Assembly: GCA_031553885.1 (NCBI GenBank) | Contig: JAVBKV010000046.1 | Span: 1 to 32,409 of the forward strand | DNA length: 32,409 nt | Origin: JAVBKV01 sp031553885 | Lineage (GTDB): Bacteria; Bacteroidota; Bacteroidia; Bacteroidales; Azobacteroidaceae | Direction of reading: 5' to 3' | Shown here: piece after piece, positions 6,431 through 16,339 of the stretch | Layout: each line of letters opens with the position of its first letter | Numbering within the stretch: the first letter of the stretch is position 1 | Program-made: the position numbers and the translations under genes | Notes under the pieces: model-generated | Told to the model about the DNA's origin: nothing | The model's input: the letters and a program-made list of their open reading frames with translations, nothing else | Databases searched by the model: none

Positions 6431-9400
6431 ATGAAAGTAGTCAACAGATATAAAAATATAAAAGGCTTATTACTGGCAGTGATGTTGGTGATGAGCGGGG
6501 TGGTGAAGTCAGCTACCTATACGGCTAATGATGTAAATTCTGTTAGCGGATTAAATGACGCACTTTATAAATCTAATTTTGCAGGCTATGATGCTATTGT
6601 AATAAATATTACAGGAGATATCGTTATTAATAGTCAACTTTCTGATATAGGAAGTGCGTCAGGTCCAGTAACTATTAATGGAGGTGGAAAAACTATTACC
6701 GCAAGCGGGACAGGATTTAGATGTTTTTACTTAGGTTCTGGAGCTAATGCAACAATAAATAATGTTACTATTACGGGATTTGACATTGTAGCTGATGGTG
6801 GAGCTATTAATAATACCAATGGAGGAAACTTGGTGTTGGACAATGTAACCTTTATGGATAATACGTGCAATCAGTGGAGGGGAGGAGCAATTTATTCCAA
6901 TGGAGGGAGCCTTACGTTTAAAAATGCGGTTACTTTTAGTAATAATAAAGGAAAAAATGTAGGTGCTTTTAATGGAGCCGGAGGTGCTTTGTTCCTTGAA
7001 GGAGCAGCGATAATGACCGTTGATGGAGGTTCTGTTAATTTTACAAATAACACAGCAACCTGGTATGGTGGGGCTATTGCATTAGCAGGTACATCCTCAA
7101 TTTTCATAAAAGGAGGAGGCCGGATAACTTATTCAGGAAACACAGATGGAGGTTATGGTGGCAATAATTGTTACTTTTCTTCGGTATCTAACACTTATAC
7201 AGTAGAAGTGAATGCTACAACGGGAGTAGGTGCAGGTTCCTTGAAAGATGCCATTGAGGTTGCAAGTAGCATAACCAACCCTGGTAATCCCATTTATATC
7301 AAATTTGCTGATGCTATTAAAAATGCAGCCGATCCTACGGTGCGACTTTCTGCTGCTTTAAATGCCAATGTAAATGATGCAAAGTTTATAATTGATGGAG
7401 AAAATAAAGTTATCCTAAAGCCTACAGCGACAGGGTTTCGATGTCTGAATATTGGTTTTTATACAAATACAACTTTAAAAGGACTGACTATTGATGGCTT
7501 CCAAAATGGAGATAATGGAGGTGCTGTATTGTGTGAAGGACCTCTGACACTCGATAATGTAACCTTACAAAACAACAAAAGTACAGCTGGCGCCTGGGGC
7601 GGAGGTGCAATTTATGGAAGTCAGCTATGTAACTTGAATTTGAATAATTCGGTTAATTTTATTGATAATACAACCGTTGCAAATGGGGGAGCTATAGTTC
7701 TTCTTTCAGGTGCACAAATGACTGTAAATACAGGAGCACAGGTTGCTTCCTCTGGAAATCAGGCTGTGAATGGTAATGCTATTTTTATAGATGGTAGTGC
7801 AGGTACGATTACAAATTCAGGAACGATCACAGTCGAAGCTTTAACAGATATTGCAGGAAAATCAATAACCGGTACCGGACAGATTGTTGTTGCAGGAGCT
7901 GCCAATCCTTATCTGGTTACTGCTGCCAATACGCTCGAGATGGCCATTGCACGGGCATACGAAGCAGATGCTATCGGGACCGATGTTACAATTACTTTTG
8001 ATGAGGGAATTTCTTCTGTAAATGTTTCTCAATCTATTGCTTTGGCTGCCCGTACAGGCAAGCTGACTATCGACGGAGGATCCGGAGTTACGATTCAGAA
8101 CAGCGGAACAGGACATAATTGTTTCAATGTAGCTTCCGGAGTAAATTTATTCCTGAACAACCTGACAATTAAAGATTTTGATAACGGGTCTAATGCCGGA
8201 GCTGCTATTAATAATAGCGGAAGTAACCTGACTTTAACCAATGTTACTTTTAGTGGAAATAAGACTACAGGTAATGGAGGAGCCATTTTTTCTCAGGATG
8301 GAACTGTTTCCTTGAACGGGAATGTTACCTTTTCCGGTAACAATGCGGGTTATTATGGTGGAGCCATTTGTTTGGAAGGAACTGCCGTATTAACTGCAGA
8401 ACAGGGAAGTACGACTGGATTTACGGGTAATACAGGAGAGTTCGGAGGTGATATTTCCACCAATTTATACACCAAAGTAAACATTAGAAACGGATCGGTT
8501 TTCTCTGTCAGTACTCTTTCTTTTTATGGTGGCGGAACCCTTGCCAATGGAAACCTGATTCAGAATAATACCCTTCTTGTTAACTCGGTTGTTGCAGGTA
8601 CGGGTAATGGATATTCGGTTGTTACGCTGGCAGATGCCATCAACATTGCTAATATGGAACTGGATATGCCGATCACGGTTAAGTTCGCCAACGGTATCGG
8701 AATCCGGACTAATCCGGTGAAAGTGTCTTCCGAGATGGTAATCACACGGAAAGCGGATAAAACGTTAACAATCGACGGAGGAACCGGAGTTATTATCCAA
8801 AGTAGCGGTACCGGATTCCGTTGTTTCAATAAAACATCCACTCTTACCCTCTATGCTGATTTAGTATTGAAAAATCTGACTTTTGACGGATTTAATTATG
8901 ATGCAGCAGCCGGAGGGGTTATCTACAACAACAATGGTTATATGACATTGGATAATGTCAAATTCACTAACAATAATGCCGGTTGGGGAGTATTCTGGAC
9001 GGATTATGGGTTTATTAATATAAGAAATAATCTCGTTTTTGAAAATAATACGGCAGCTTATGTATTAGGATCTTTCTGGGCTACGAATGTGAATATGCCT
9101 GATCCGTCGAAAGTAGGAAAAATTTCGTTTTCCGGAAATAGCGGGGACTTGTGGAATACAAAGCCTGCAGGTGAGGATGAAAAAGACAGAGCCTACGAAA
9201 CCTTTATTAAACCTCAGATCAATCCTACGCCCAGGACTTACATTGTGACGATCAACTCGGACGATAATACAGAAGGCACATTACAAAAAGCGATCTCATT
9301 GGCTAATACTTTTACTATTGATACTATCTTGTTTGCCGGTCCTATGACTATAGCTACTACCGGATATGAAGCGATTAAAAATAATCGGGGGAAGAATTTA

Positions 9401-12400
9401 GTGATAGATGGAGCCTGTGGTGTAATTATTAAGGCGAAACAGTCTGGTTTCAGAGCATTCTGGAATAATGTTGCAGGGAGTGATTCTTTGATTATTAAAG
9501 GTGTTACAATACGAGACTTTAATACGAGTGGTCAGGGTGCAGCCATTTTTAATAGTGGTGGTTGTAATTTGGTCCTGGATAATGTTAACTTCATAAATAA
9601 TGATTATACCGGAGATGTGGTCGGTGCTGCCGGAGGTGCAATTTCTACCGGGACAGGAGCAATAATGACTTTTAGAAACCGGGTTTATTTTGAAGACAAT
9701 CAGTCTACTAAAGTATTTGGAGGAGCCATATTCCTTTACTATGCGCGTTTAATAATCGGAAGTGATGCACAGGCTATTTTCCTGAACAATTCGTCAGCAA
9801 ATGGGGGAGGTGCGATTTACTCCTGGGAATACTTTACTACAGAAGATCCGACTCTTTATAAGATTACTCCCCGGACGGATGGAGGTAAGTCCTTGATATT
9901 TACCGGTAACTCCGTGACAAAAACAGCTCCTTATGGAACAGATCTTCAGGCTGCTCCGGCTGGCGGAGCTATTCTGCATAGTGGTAAGTCGATTATCGAA
10001 TTGAAATCTGCCGTTTTTAACTCCAATATTGCTTATACCGGTGGTGGCTTTGCTGCTGCCAGTGATGGTAATACAGGGGCTACAGTCAAACTTTACGATT
10101 GTACCTTCAGTGGAAATCAGGCTATAGATAACAGGCCTGGCATTGCCATAGAAAATAATGGAGGAGGAGGAGGAGCCATTAATAAAAAAGGTCCATTATT
10201 CATGGACAATAAGTGCATTTTTACCAATAATACGGCAACGGGTAACGGTGGCGCTATTTATTACTACAACAAGCCTGCAGATGGAGCTGCAGTTGCTCCG
10301 CTGAAGATTAGAGGAACTTTTCGTAATAATGTGGCCGGTCACGCTGGTGGGGCTATATTGGCGGACTTACAAAATAATTCTCCGGGGGTTGAAGTTTATG
10401 GTAATTACATGGATACCACTTTCGTGTATGAAAAAAATCATGCTAAATTTGGTAATGGCGGTTTTATTGCTGTACACCATGCTCCTGTTAAAGTATTCGG
10501 CTGGTATAAAGGTTCCGGAACAGAAACAGATCCCTTTGTCCCAAAATCAACAGACCCCCTGAAACAGCAGGCCTATTTCCGTGAGAACATTGCCGGTTAT
10601 GCCGGTGGCGCTATTTATTCATTCAATGGAGATACCGTCAGGATCGAGAACGCCCGGTTTTATTATAACAAACAGGAAGATACGGAAGATGGATACGAAA
10701 AATTCGGAGGTGGGGCTATTGCTTTTCATGGAAGTCAGGATGAGACTACGATTAAGCCGACAGTGCTTAAACTGAAAGATGCCCGTTTTGAATATAATTC
10801 TGCTACTAAAGGAGGAGCGATTGCCGGATTGTCCACCATTGATACAATACGAGTGATCGATGAACCTACTGATGCCACTCGCTTTTTTGCCAATAAAGCT
10901 TATTGGCAAAACCAAAATCAGTCAGATGTTGTATTGGGGTATGGTGGTGCTATCTATAGCATGGGCCCTCTTGTTTTTGAAATGCCGAATGCAACGCCTA
11001 CACGGGAAGATGTAACCGCTGATCCGGCCAATGAAGTTCTTAAAGCACAATTCCATGATAATTTTGCCCAGACATTCGGTGGTGCCATTTATTCTCAGAA
11101 CAACCTGGTTCTTGATAATAATTATTTCCATCAGAACAGAGCAAATGGCGGTGGCGGTGCTGTCTACCTGGATCTGAATCCGAAGGATGGAGAGGTGGAA
11201 GCTCAAACCGGATTGATAGAAAATTCTTTGTTTATGATTAACAGCTCCGGTTTTGGTGGAGCCGTTAAGTTGGAGCACCTGGTCCGGAAAGACAATGGAA
11301 CTCCTGATGATCCGAATGATGATACATTAGTTCCCGAACCTACGGGTACACTTGTAACCATTGGAAGTACGTTCTATCAAAACAGGGCTTCTTCGGGAGG
11401 TGCTGTTCATGCTGTACTTCCTACATTGGTGGATGCAAAAAATAATATGTTCGAAGAGAATATGGCCATTGGGGGCGATACTCCGGATCCGGTATCAGGT
11501 GATTCGTATGGAAAAGGAGGAGCCATTTACTCCCAAAAGGGGTATTTTCACGTAGGGGATAATGTATTTTCAGATTTTGACAATAAAATATTGACAGATC
11601 CAGATGGTATAGGTAATACGTTCAAGAATAATTACGCCTGTTTCGGAAATGCAACCGGAGCAGCCGTTTATACGACCGGACAGGTTGATATTCATAATAA
11701 TCTGTTTGAAGGAAATTTAGCAGGTAATGGAGTGAAAAACGGAGAAACCTGGAACGTAACTCCGGGAGCTGTGATCACTGTGGGCTGTGAAGATTTGGAT
11801 ATACATGAACGAATTTTTGATAATCAGGTATTGAACAACAAAGGAACGATGCCTGATCTTTATCCGCTGGAATCCGGTCCCAGAGTGTTTGATGTGAATT
11901 CTCACGGTATTGGATTCAATAATGAAGCAGGAACTACCCCTATTGGAAACCTGACTATCAATAACAATGTAATTCAGGGAAATAATTACGGCGTCTTTGT
12001 ACCGGCTTATGTTAAGGGGGTAAAAATCACTCAAAACACTTTTGGAAAAAATACGGAGAGTATCCATAACCTCCAGCATGCTCCTCGGGTAGCCGCTTCT
12101 GATACTTATCTTTCCTCAAAAGGAAATCTCGGAATCGGTATGCCGATGTTGCTTTTCGGTGTAAAAAAAGTGGGGGATCAATTGCAATTTGCTTTTCTTC
12201 CGACTCAGAATCTTGTCAATGAAGGAGATCTTATTGAGTTTTACAAAGCAGATAAACCGTTGGATAAGGATGCTACTGAAATTACCTACCTTGGGGTTGC
12301 TAATGCTACGGATATTGTAACGTCAACATGCGCCTCGGCTAATTATACATTTACACTGCCCAATGGAACCACATTTGGAGATACGGATGCACTCTATCTT

Positions 12401-14797
12401 TTATCGATCGATAAAGACTGGAATACTTCCGAGTTCAGCATTACCGGAGTTCCTTTGCAAATCAATATTACGGATGCGGCGAATTCCAATGTGGACTTCT
12501 CTAATGCGAATTTTATCGGTAACTGGAGCGCCGATTCTCCAGCATTCCAGGGTGGTGATGAAACAACGTTTGCGGTGTATCCGGGTACTGGTTGCGATAT
12601 TTTCCAACCAGTAACTACGGGAAGTGGTGAGCCTAAAAAATGGAAAGGAGCTGTTTACGTGATACCGGACGCAACCAATCAGTGGCAGGTAGCTGTACAA
12701 ACCGGAGGGTCTGACGGTAACAAACGCTTCGGATCCTGGTCGTTCGACGGGCTGTATGGCGATACGATCAATATGGAAACATATCGGGTGGTACAGAATT
12801 ATACATTTACGACCAATACTCCGGCCAATGGCTTTACAAATGATTACAAGCTGCTGGCAGTTGTGGATGGAAGCAATGAGAACCATTTCAGGAATAATAA
12901 ATACCTGTCTGTCGGAAATTTAGCTGGAAATAATTCATTTAATGGCGGTGGCGGTGGATTGATTATTAAAAATCGTACAGGCAAAACCGATGACGGTACG
13001 GTTTATTTTACCAAAGACAGCCTTCCTGTCGGAGGAAGTCTCGGAACATTAACTGCCGGATTTATTGTGGTAGATAGTATTGCAGACTTTATTATCGATG
13101 GGGCTAATGCTCAACTGGCTATGAATTCGACAAACGGAGGTACAGGTACCGGTGCCTTTTCGTATGGTCCTCGTCTGATTCTTGAAAAAGGAGTTAACAG
13201 CAGTGCAATTTTTGCATTGGATAACGGAGGTGTTTTGAATTCCGGATCTAATTTTATGGCTGCATATCACCATAAAATGAGGGTGAATGAATTTTCGTGG
13301 CTGGGGCATCCGGAAGGAGTATCGTTCAGAAGTGCGGCACTCACCGGAGGACCTGTAAAGGATGACAAAATTCTCTTTACGACCAGTAGCCTTGATAATC
13401 AGTTCATTTCGTATCTTACAGGAAATTATACAGCGATCCAGATTCAGAATTACGGAGAAGCCACACGGGCAACTACTAAACCTAGTTTTACCGATGGGAC
13501 AGCCTGGGAGAGGGATGCGACAAATGCGTCCGGATTTATTGCTACGGCATATAAACCGACAACGCCGGATCTGTACCTGAGAATTAATAATCCGCAAAGT
13601 ATTTTTACTAACGGAGATAAAACCGTATCCCTTTCATTTACAACCTGTACCCGGGAAGATCAGTATAAAGCGGCAGCTCAGTACCTCGGGAAACTGATTC
13701 CCTGGCAATTCCCTACCGGAGATGAAGATATTGATGGCCTGGTGGCTGCCTATCATTCCGGATGGAACCTGATCGGAAATCCATTTTCAAAATCGTACGA
13801 ACCATCTTTATCAATGGGGGTATTAGCCATCCAGAATGCAAACGGAGATGGTTATATTTACAGGAACTTATCCGATGTGGTGGTTGATTCAAGCGGAGAA
13901 ACAGGAAACGGGGCGTTCCCGGGAACTGATTCAGATACTCCATTCAGAGTACCTCCTCTTGCTTCATTTTTTATTCAGGCTCCTTACAGCAAGGATAACC
14001 AGTCTTATAAGATTGACTTTAACCTGCATGGAGGAAAATCGTTGGATAATGAAATTCTTCGTTCTTCGCAATCGAAGCCGGGTATTGTCCGGGTTGACCT
14101 GATGAAAGGAGATCTTCGCATCGGACAAACTGTACTTTCTTTCGTAGAAGGAGCGACTCCGGTAATGAACCGGGGCCTGGACGTGCCTTTGATGTCAAAC
14201 CGGGACAATGAAATTTATCTTGTCGATAGTCTGGGAATAGCTATGGTTATCAATGTCGTAGGAACGAAATCCGCTCATCTTGCAGTGCCGGTAGGATTAA
14301 AAATTTCCGCATCCGGAGTTTATAATCTCCGGATTTCTGAAATCAGTAATGTTGAAGCCGACAGTTTACTGCTGAAAGACGGTGAAAATGAGGTCCTGAT
14401 AAAGGAAGGGGATATTTATCCTTTTACTATACAAAACGGAACGTCCAGGAGCCGGTTTGCCCTGGTAATGAAAAACAGTATCAGTATTCCTGATCCGGAT
14501 GATCAGGGAGGTAATCCGGATGATGGCGATGATGATGGAAATGACGATGACTACACAGGAATGGATTCTATGTCAGGTTCTTCACCTTCTGTTTTTGTTG
14601 CCGACCGTGCAATTACCGTACAGAATCTTTCCGGTCAGTCCACTATTATTCTATACGATATAGCCGGACGTCTGCTTTATAAAAAGCGGACAAACAATGA
14701 AAATACCTGTGTCATTCCGAAACAAAAAACAGGAAATTATATTGTGATGATTCAACAAAATAAACAGCAATACCGGTATAAAGTAATTGTTCACTGA
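6431..14797 (+). CDS. Giant secreted beta-helix (Pmp-like) adhesin with T9SS sorting domain
   Basis: 2788 residues. A signal peptide (about 1-28, ending VVKSA) is followed by a long right-handed beta-helix with some two dozen GGA[I/V/L] motifs and many FxxN motifs, the signature of chlamydial Pmp-type repeats. The N-terminal part consists of about five related units beginning near residues 30, 256, 492, 727 and 936; most carry a segment like 'T-x-DG-x-G-V-x-I' and then 'L-x-N-V-T-F-x-x-N'. The beta-helix continues to about residue 1870. A different beta-rich region follows, with GWNLIGNPF near residue 2444, a motif common in T9SS cargo. An Asp/Gly linker (about 2690-2715) leads to a type A C-terminal sorting domain (about 2719-2788: ILYDIAGRLLY ... 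GNYIVMI ... YRYKVIV). It should cross the outer membrane by the type IX system and sit on the surface or be released. Adhesion is inferred, not shown. The first units are more AT-rich than the rest. Confidence 0.85.
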   Translation: MKVVNRYKNIKGLLLAVMLVMSGVVKSATYTANDVNSVSGLNDALYKSNFAGYDAIVINITGDIVINSQLSDIGSASGPVTINGGGKTITASGTGFRCFYLGSGANATINNVTITGFDIVADGGAINNTNGGNLVLDNVTFMDNTCNQWRGGAIYSNGGSLTFKNAVTFSNNKGKNVGAFNGAGGALFLEGAAIMTVDGGSVNFTNNTATWYGGAIALAGTSSIFIKGGGRITYSGNTDGGYGGNNCYFSSVSNTYTVEVNATTGVGAGSLKDAIEVASSITNPGNPIYIKFADAIKNAADPTVRLSAALNANVNDAKFIIDGENKVILKPTATGFRCLNIGFYTNTTLKGLTIDGFQNGDNGGAVLCEGPLTLDNVTLQNNKSTAGAWGGGAIYGSQLCNLNLNNSVNFIDNTTVANGGAIVLLSGAQMTVNTGAQVASSGNQAVNGNAIFIDGSAGTITNSGTITVEALTDIAGKSITGTGQIVVAGAANPYLVTAANTLEMAIARAYEADAIGTDVTITFDEGISSVNVSQSIALAARTGKLTIDGGSGVTIQNSGTGHNCFNVASGVNLFLNNLTIKDFDNGSNAGAAINNSGSNLTLTNVTFSGNKTTGNGGAIFSQDGTVSLNGNVTFSGNNAGYYGGAICLEGTAVLTAEQGSTTGFTGNTGEFGGDISTNLYTKVNIRNGSVFSVSTLSFYGGGTLANGNLIQNNTLLVNSVVAGTGNGYSVVTLADAINIANMELDMPITVKFANGIGIRTNPVKVSSEMVITRKADKTLTIDGGTGVIIQSSGTGFRCFNKTSTLTLYADLVLKNLTFDGFNYDAAAGGVIYNNNGYMTLDNVKFTNNNAGWGVFWTDYGFINIRNNLVFENNTAAYVLGSFWATNVNMPDPSKVGKISFSGNSGDLWNTKPAGEDEKDRAYETFIKPQINPTPRTYIVTINSDDNTEGTLQKAISLANTFTIDTILFAGPMTIATTGYEAIKNNRGKNLVIDGACGVIIKAKQSGFRAFWNNVAGSDSLIIKGVTIRDFNTSGQGAAIFNSGGCNLVLDNVNFINNDYTGDVVGAAGGAISTGTGAIMTFRNRVYFEDNQSTKVFGGAIFLYYARLIIGSDAQAIFLNNSSANGGGAIYSWEYFTTEDPTLYKITPRTDGGKSLIFTGNSVTKTAPYGTDLQAAPAGGAILHSGKSIIELKSAVFNSNIAYTGGGFAAASDGNTGATVKLYDCTFSGNQAIDNRPGIAIENNGGGGGAINKKGPLFMDNKCIFTNNTATGNGGAIYYYNKPADGAAVAPLKIRGTFRNNVAGHAGGAILADLQNNSPGVEVYGNYMDTTFVYEKNHAKFGNGGFIAVHHAPVKVFGWYKGSGTETDPFVPKSTDPLKQQAYFRENIAGYAGGAIYSFNGDTVRIENARFYYNKQEDTEDGYEKFGGGAIAFHGSQDETTIKPTVLKLKDARFEYNSATKGGAIAGLSTIDTIRVIDEPTDATRFFANKAYWQNQNQSDVVLGYGGAIYSMGPLVFEMPNATPTREDVTADPANEVLKAQFHDNFAQTFGGAIYSQNNLVLDNNYFHQNRANGGGGAVYLDLNPKDGEVEAQTGLIENSLFMINSSGFGGAVKLEHLVRKDNGTPDDPNDDTLVPEPTGTLVTIGSTFYQNRASSGGAVHAVLPTLVDAKNNMFEENMAIGGDTPDPVSGDSYGKGGAIYSQKGYFHVGDNVFSDFDNKILTDPDGIGNTFKNNYACFGNATGAAVYTTGQVDIHNNLFEGNLAGNGVKNGETWNVTPGAVITVGCEDLDIHERIFDNQVLNNKGTMPDLYPLESGPRVFDVNSHGIGFNNEAGTTPIGNLTINNNVIQGNNYGVFVPAYVKGVKITQNTFGKNTESIHNLQHAPRVAASDTYLSSKGNLGIGMPMLLFGVKKVGDQLQFAFLPTQNLVNEGDLIEFYKADKPLDKDATEITYLGVANATDIVTSTCASANYTFTLPNGTTFGDTDALYLLSIDKDWNTSEFSITGVPLQINITDAANSNVDFSNANFIGNWSADSPAFQGGDETTFAVYPGTGCDIFQPVTTGSGEPKKWKGAVYVIPDATNQWQVAVQTGGSDGNKRFGSWSFDGLYGDTINMETYRVVQNYTFTTNTPANGFTNDYKLLAVVDGSNENHFRNNKYLSVGNLAGNNSFNGGGGGLIIKNRTGKTDDGTVYFTKDSLPVGGSLGTLTAGFIVVDSIADFIIDGANAQLAMNSTNGGTGTGAFSYGPRLILEKGVNSSAIFALDNGGVLNSGSNFMAAYHHKMRVNEFSWLGHPEGVSFRSAALTGGPVKDDKILFTTSSLDNQFISYLTGNYTAIQIQNYGEATRATTKPSFTDGTAWERDATNASGFIATAYKPTTPDLYLRINNPQSIFTNGDKTVSLSFTTCTREDQYKAAAQYLGKLIPWQFPTGDEDIDGLVAAYHSGWNLIGNPFSKSYEPSLSMGVLAIQNANGDGYIYRNLSDVVVDSSGETGNGAFPGTDSDTPFRVPPLASFFIQAPYSKDNQSYKIDFNLHGGKSLDNEILRSSQSKPGIVRVDLMKGDLRIGQTVLSFVEGATPVMNRGLDVPLMSNRDNEIYLVDSLGIAMVINVVGTKSAHLAVPVGLKISASGVYNLRISEISNVEADSLLLKDGENEVLIKEGDIYPFTIQNGTSRSRFALVMKNSISIPDPDDQGGNPDDGDDDGNDDDYTGMDSMSGSSPSVFVADRAITVQNLSGQSTIILYDIAGRLLYKKRTNNENTCVIPKQKTGNYIVMIQQNKQQYRYKVIVH

Positions 14798-14854
14798 GAA
14801 ATATATACATATACGCATAACAGGAGCGATGATAAGAAGCGAACAGTTTAACGA

Positions 14855-15436
14855 ATGAAAAATTTAAAAAAGGTAGAAAAAGCAGGAAAGATCGGATGTG
14901 TTCTGATTTTCTTGTTCATACAGTTATCGTTGTATGCACAGGAGAGTCTGAGTGCTCTTCTGGTGTTATATGATATTCCATTGGCATCAGAGCAGGATCT
15001 GACAGTCGGCGTGCCTTCTGAGGGTGCTCTGCAGGGATTGTTGATGAGAAAATTGAGAAAATCGTCCTCGGGATCGAATTCGATTATGCCGAAAAAAGAG
15101 AGTCATTCCTATTCACCGGGTGTTTTTGGTAGAGAAAAACCTGTTTATCAGAATTCTTTATCGGGAGGCGGAGGATCCAACGGAGCAGGCGGAGGATTTA
15201 GCAGGGGAGGTTCTTCTCTCCGTATTTCGGAATCTGTTGGAGTATCTCTGTTCTCTACGCCCATGCTGAGGGCTGATGATGATTGGGATGAAGCCGACAA
15301 CCCGGGAGATAGCGGAGGAGAGATGGAATTTGATCCTGTCGGTGATTCCTGGACAACCATTCTTCTGTTAACAGGGTTCTATGTTATTTATGTTTTTGTA
15401 AATAAAAAGAAGAGATTATCCGTAAATCAATTGTAA
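14855..15436 (+). CDS. Hypothetical exported protein with C-terminal membrane anchor
   Basis: 193 residues, not recognised. It has a signal peptide (hydrophobic about 13-27, then LYAQE), a low-complexity Gly/Ser region around residues 100-125 (SGGGGSNGAGGGFSRGGSS), an acidic stretch (DDDWDEADNPGDSGGE), and one transmembrane segment close to the end (about 166-182) followed by the positive tail NKKKRL. The 'acidic linker, D-P-V-G-D, hydrophobic helix, basic tail' ending is common in small Bacteroidetes proteins encoded directly after large T9SS surface proteins. It lies 57 nt after the giant protein gene and is probably co-transcribed. Its final 21 nt overlap the 3' end of miaA on the other strand. 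Function unknown. Confidence 0.7.
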   Translation: MKNLKKVEKAGKIGCVLIFLFIQLSLYAQESLSALLVLYDIPLASEQDLTVGVPSEGALQGLLMRKLRKSSSGSNSIMPKKESHSYSPGVFGREKPVYQNSLSGGGGSNGAGGGFSRGGSSLRISESVGVSLFSTPMLRADDDWDEADNPGDSGGEMEFDPVGDSWTTILLLTGFYVIYVFVNKKKRLSVNQL

Positions 15437-16327
15437 TGCTTTTTCCACTTTGGCTTCCGTCGGAAGTTCTGCCGGGAGCCAATGGATAATAAATCCCTTA
15501 CGTTCCATACCCCGGAACCAGGTCATCTGCCGTTTGGCAAACTGGTGAATGGCCGTTTCCAGTTGACTGAACATTTCGGAGTAACTCAGTTCTCCGGTCA
15601 GATGCAGGGTCAGGTATTTGTATTCCAACCCGTAATAAATCAGATCATCAGGAGTCAGGCCGGAGTCCAATAAGGCTTGAACCTCATCCAGCATCCCTTC
15701 CTCCAGACGGGTTTTTAATCTCCGGGAAATCTTCTCCCTGCGTAATTCCCGGTCGATATCGATCCCTATAATCAGGCTGGATAACGGTTCAAACCGGTTT
15801 TTATCAGGTTCTTGTGTCAGGTAGTATTCTTCAATCTCAATGGCACGAACAGCCCGTTTGGCTGAATCCAGGTCTGTTTTATTATGCAGCTCCTTGTACG
15901 TTTTCAGAATCGTTTCCAGTTCTTCCAGACTTTTATCTTTCAGTTTTTCCCTTAATTCCGGATTCTCCGGTACAGCCAGCAATTTGTATGCTTTCAGTAC
16001 GGACTCGATATAAAGACCCGTTCCTCCGCACAGAATCGGTAACTTGCCTTTTGCTCTGATCGCCTCGTATACCTGGTGGAAATCGTGCTGATACTCGAAG
16101 ACATTATATTTTTCACCCGGCTCACAGGTATCGATCAGATGATAAGGTATCTGTTTCCCATTAACCATATAATCTCCCAGGTCCTTTCCGGTTCCGATCG
16201 TCATTCCTTTGTATACCTGCCTTGAATCGGCACTGATGATTTCCGTATTGAGTGCATCCGCCAATGCTGCGGCAAAAGGTGTTTTGCCGGAGGCTGTAGG
16301 TCCTAGTATGGTAATTAATTCGTACAA
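15416..16327 (-). CDS. miaA: tRNA dimethylallyltransferase
   Basis: 303 residues, the usual MiaA length. It transfers a dimethylallyl group from DMAPP to N6 of A37 in tRNAs that read codons beginning with U. The P-loop GPTASGKT (residues 9-16), the DMAPP/tRNA-binding motif S-A-D-S-R-Q-V-Y-K-G-M, and the LPILCGGTGLYIES and DSAKRAVRAIEI segments are all present. The usual catalytic Asp in the ADSRQVY motif is kept. Cytosolic enzyme. It is transcribed against the preceding gene, with a 21-nt 3' overlap. Upstream is a long repeat-rich gap, so the promoter may lie inside or beyond the repeat element. Confidence 0.95.
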   Translation of the reverse strand: MYELITILGPTASGKTPFAAALADALNTEIISADSRQVYKGMTIGTGKDLGDYMVNGKQIPYHLIDTCEPGEKYNVFEYQHDFHQVYEAIRAKGKLPILCGGTGLYIESVLKAYKLLAVPENPELREKLKDKSLEELETILKTYKELHNKTDLDSAKRAVRAIEIEEYYLTQEPDKNRFEPLSSLIIGIDIDRELRREKISRRLKTRLEEGMLDEVQALLDSGLTPDDLIYYGLEYKYLTLHLTGELSYSEMFSQLETAIHQFAKRQMTWFRGMERKGFIIHWLPAELPTEAKVEKALQLIYG

Positions 16328-16339
16328 AACAGCAGAAGT

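Noticed and set aside
12401..13597. Long minus-strand frames (161 and 182 residues) inside the giant protein gene
   Set aside because: They are antisense shadows of a strongly supported coding frame, rich in Arg, Ser and Ile as expected for an off-frame reading.
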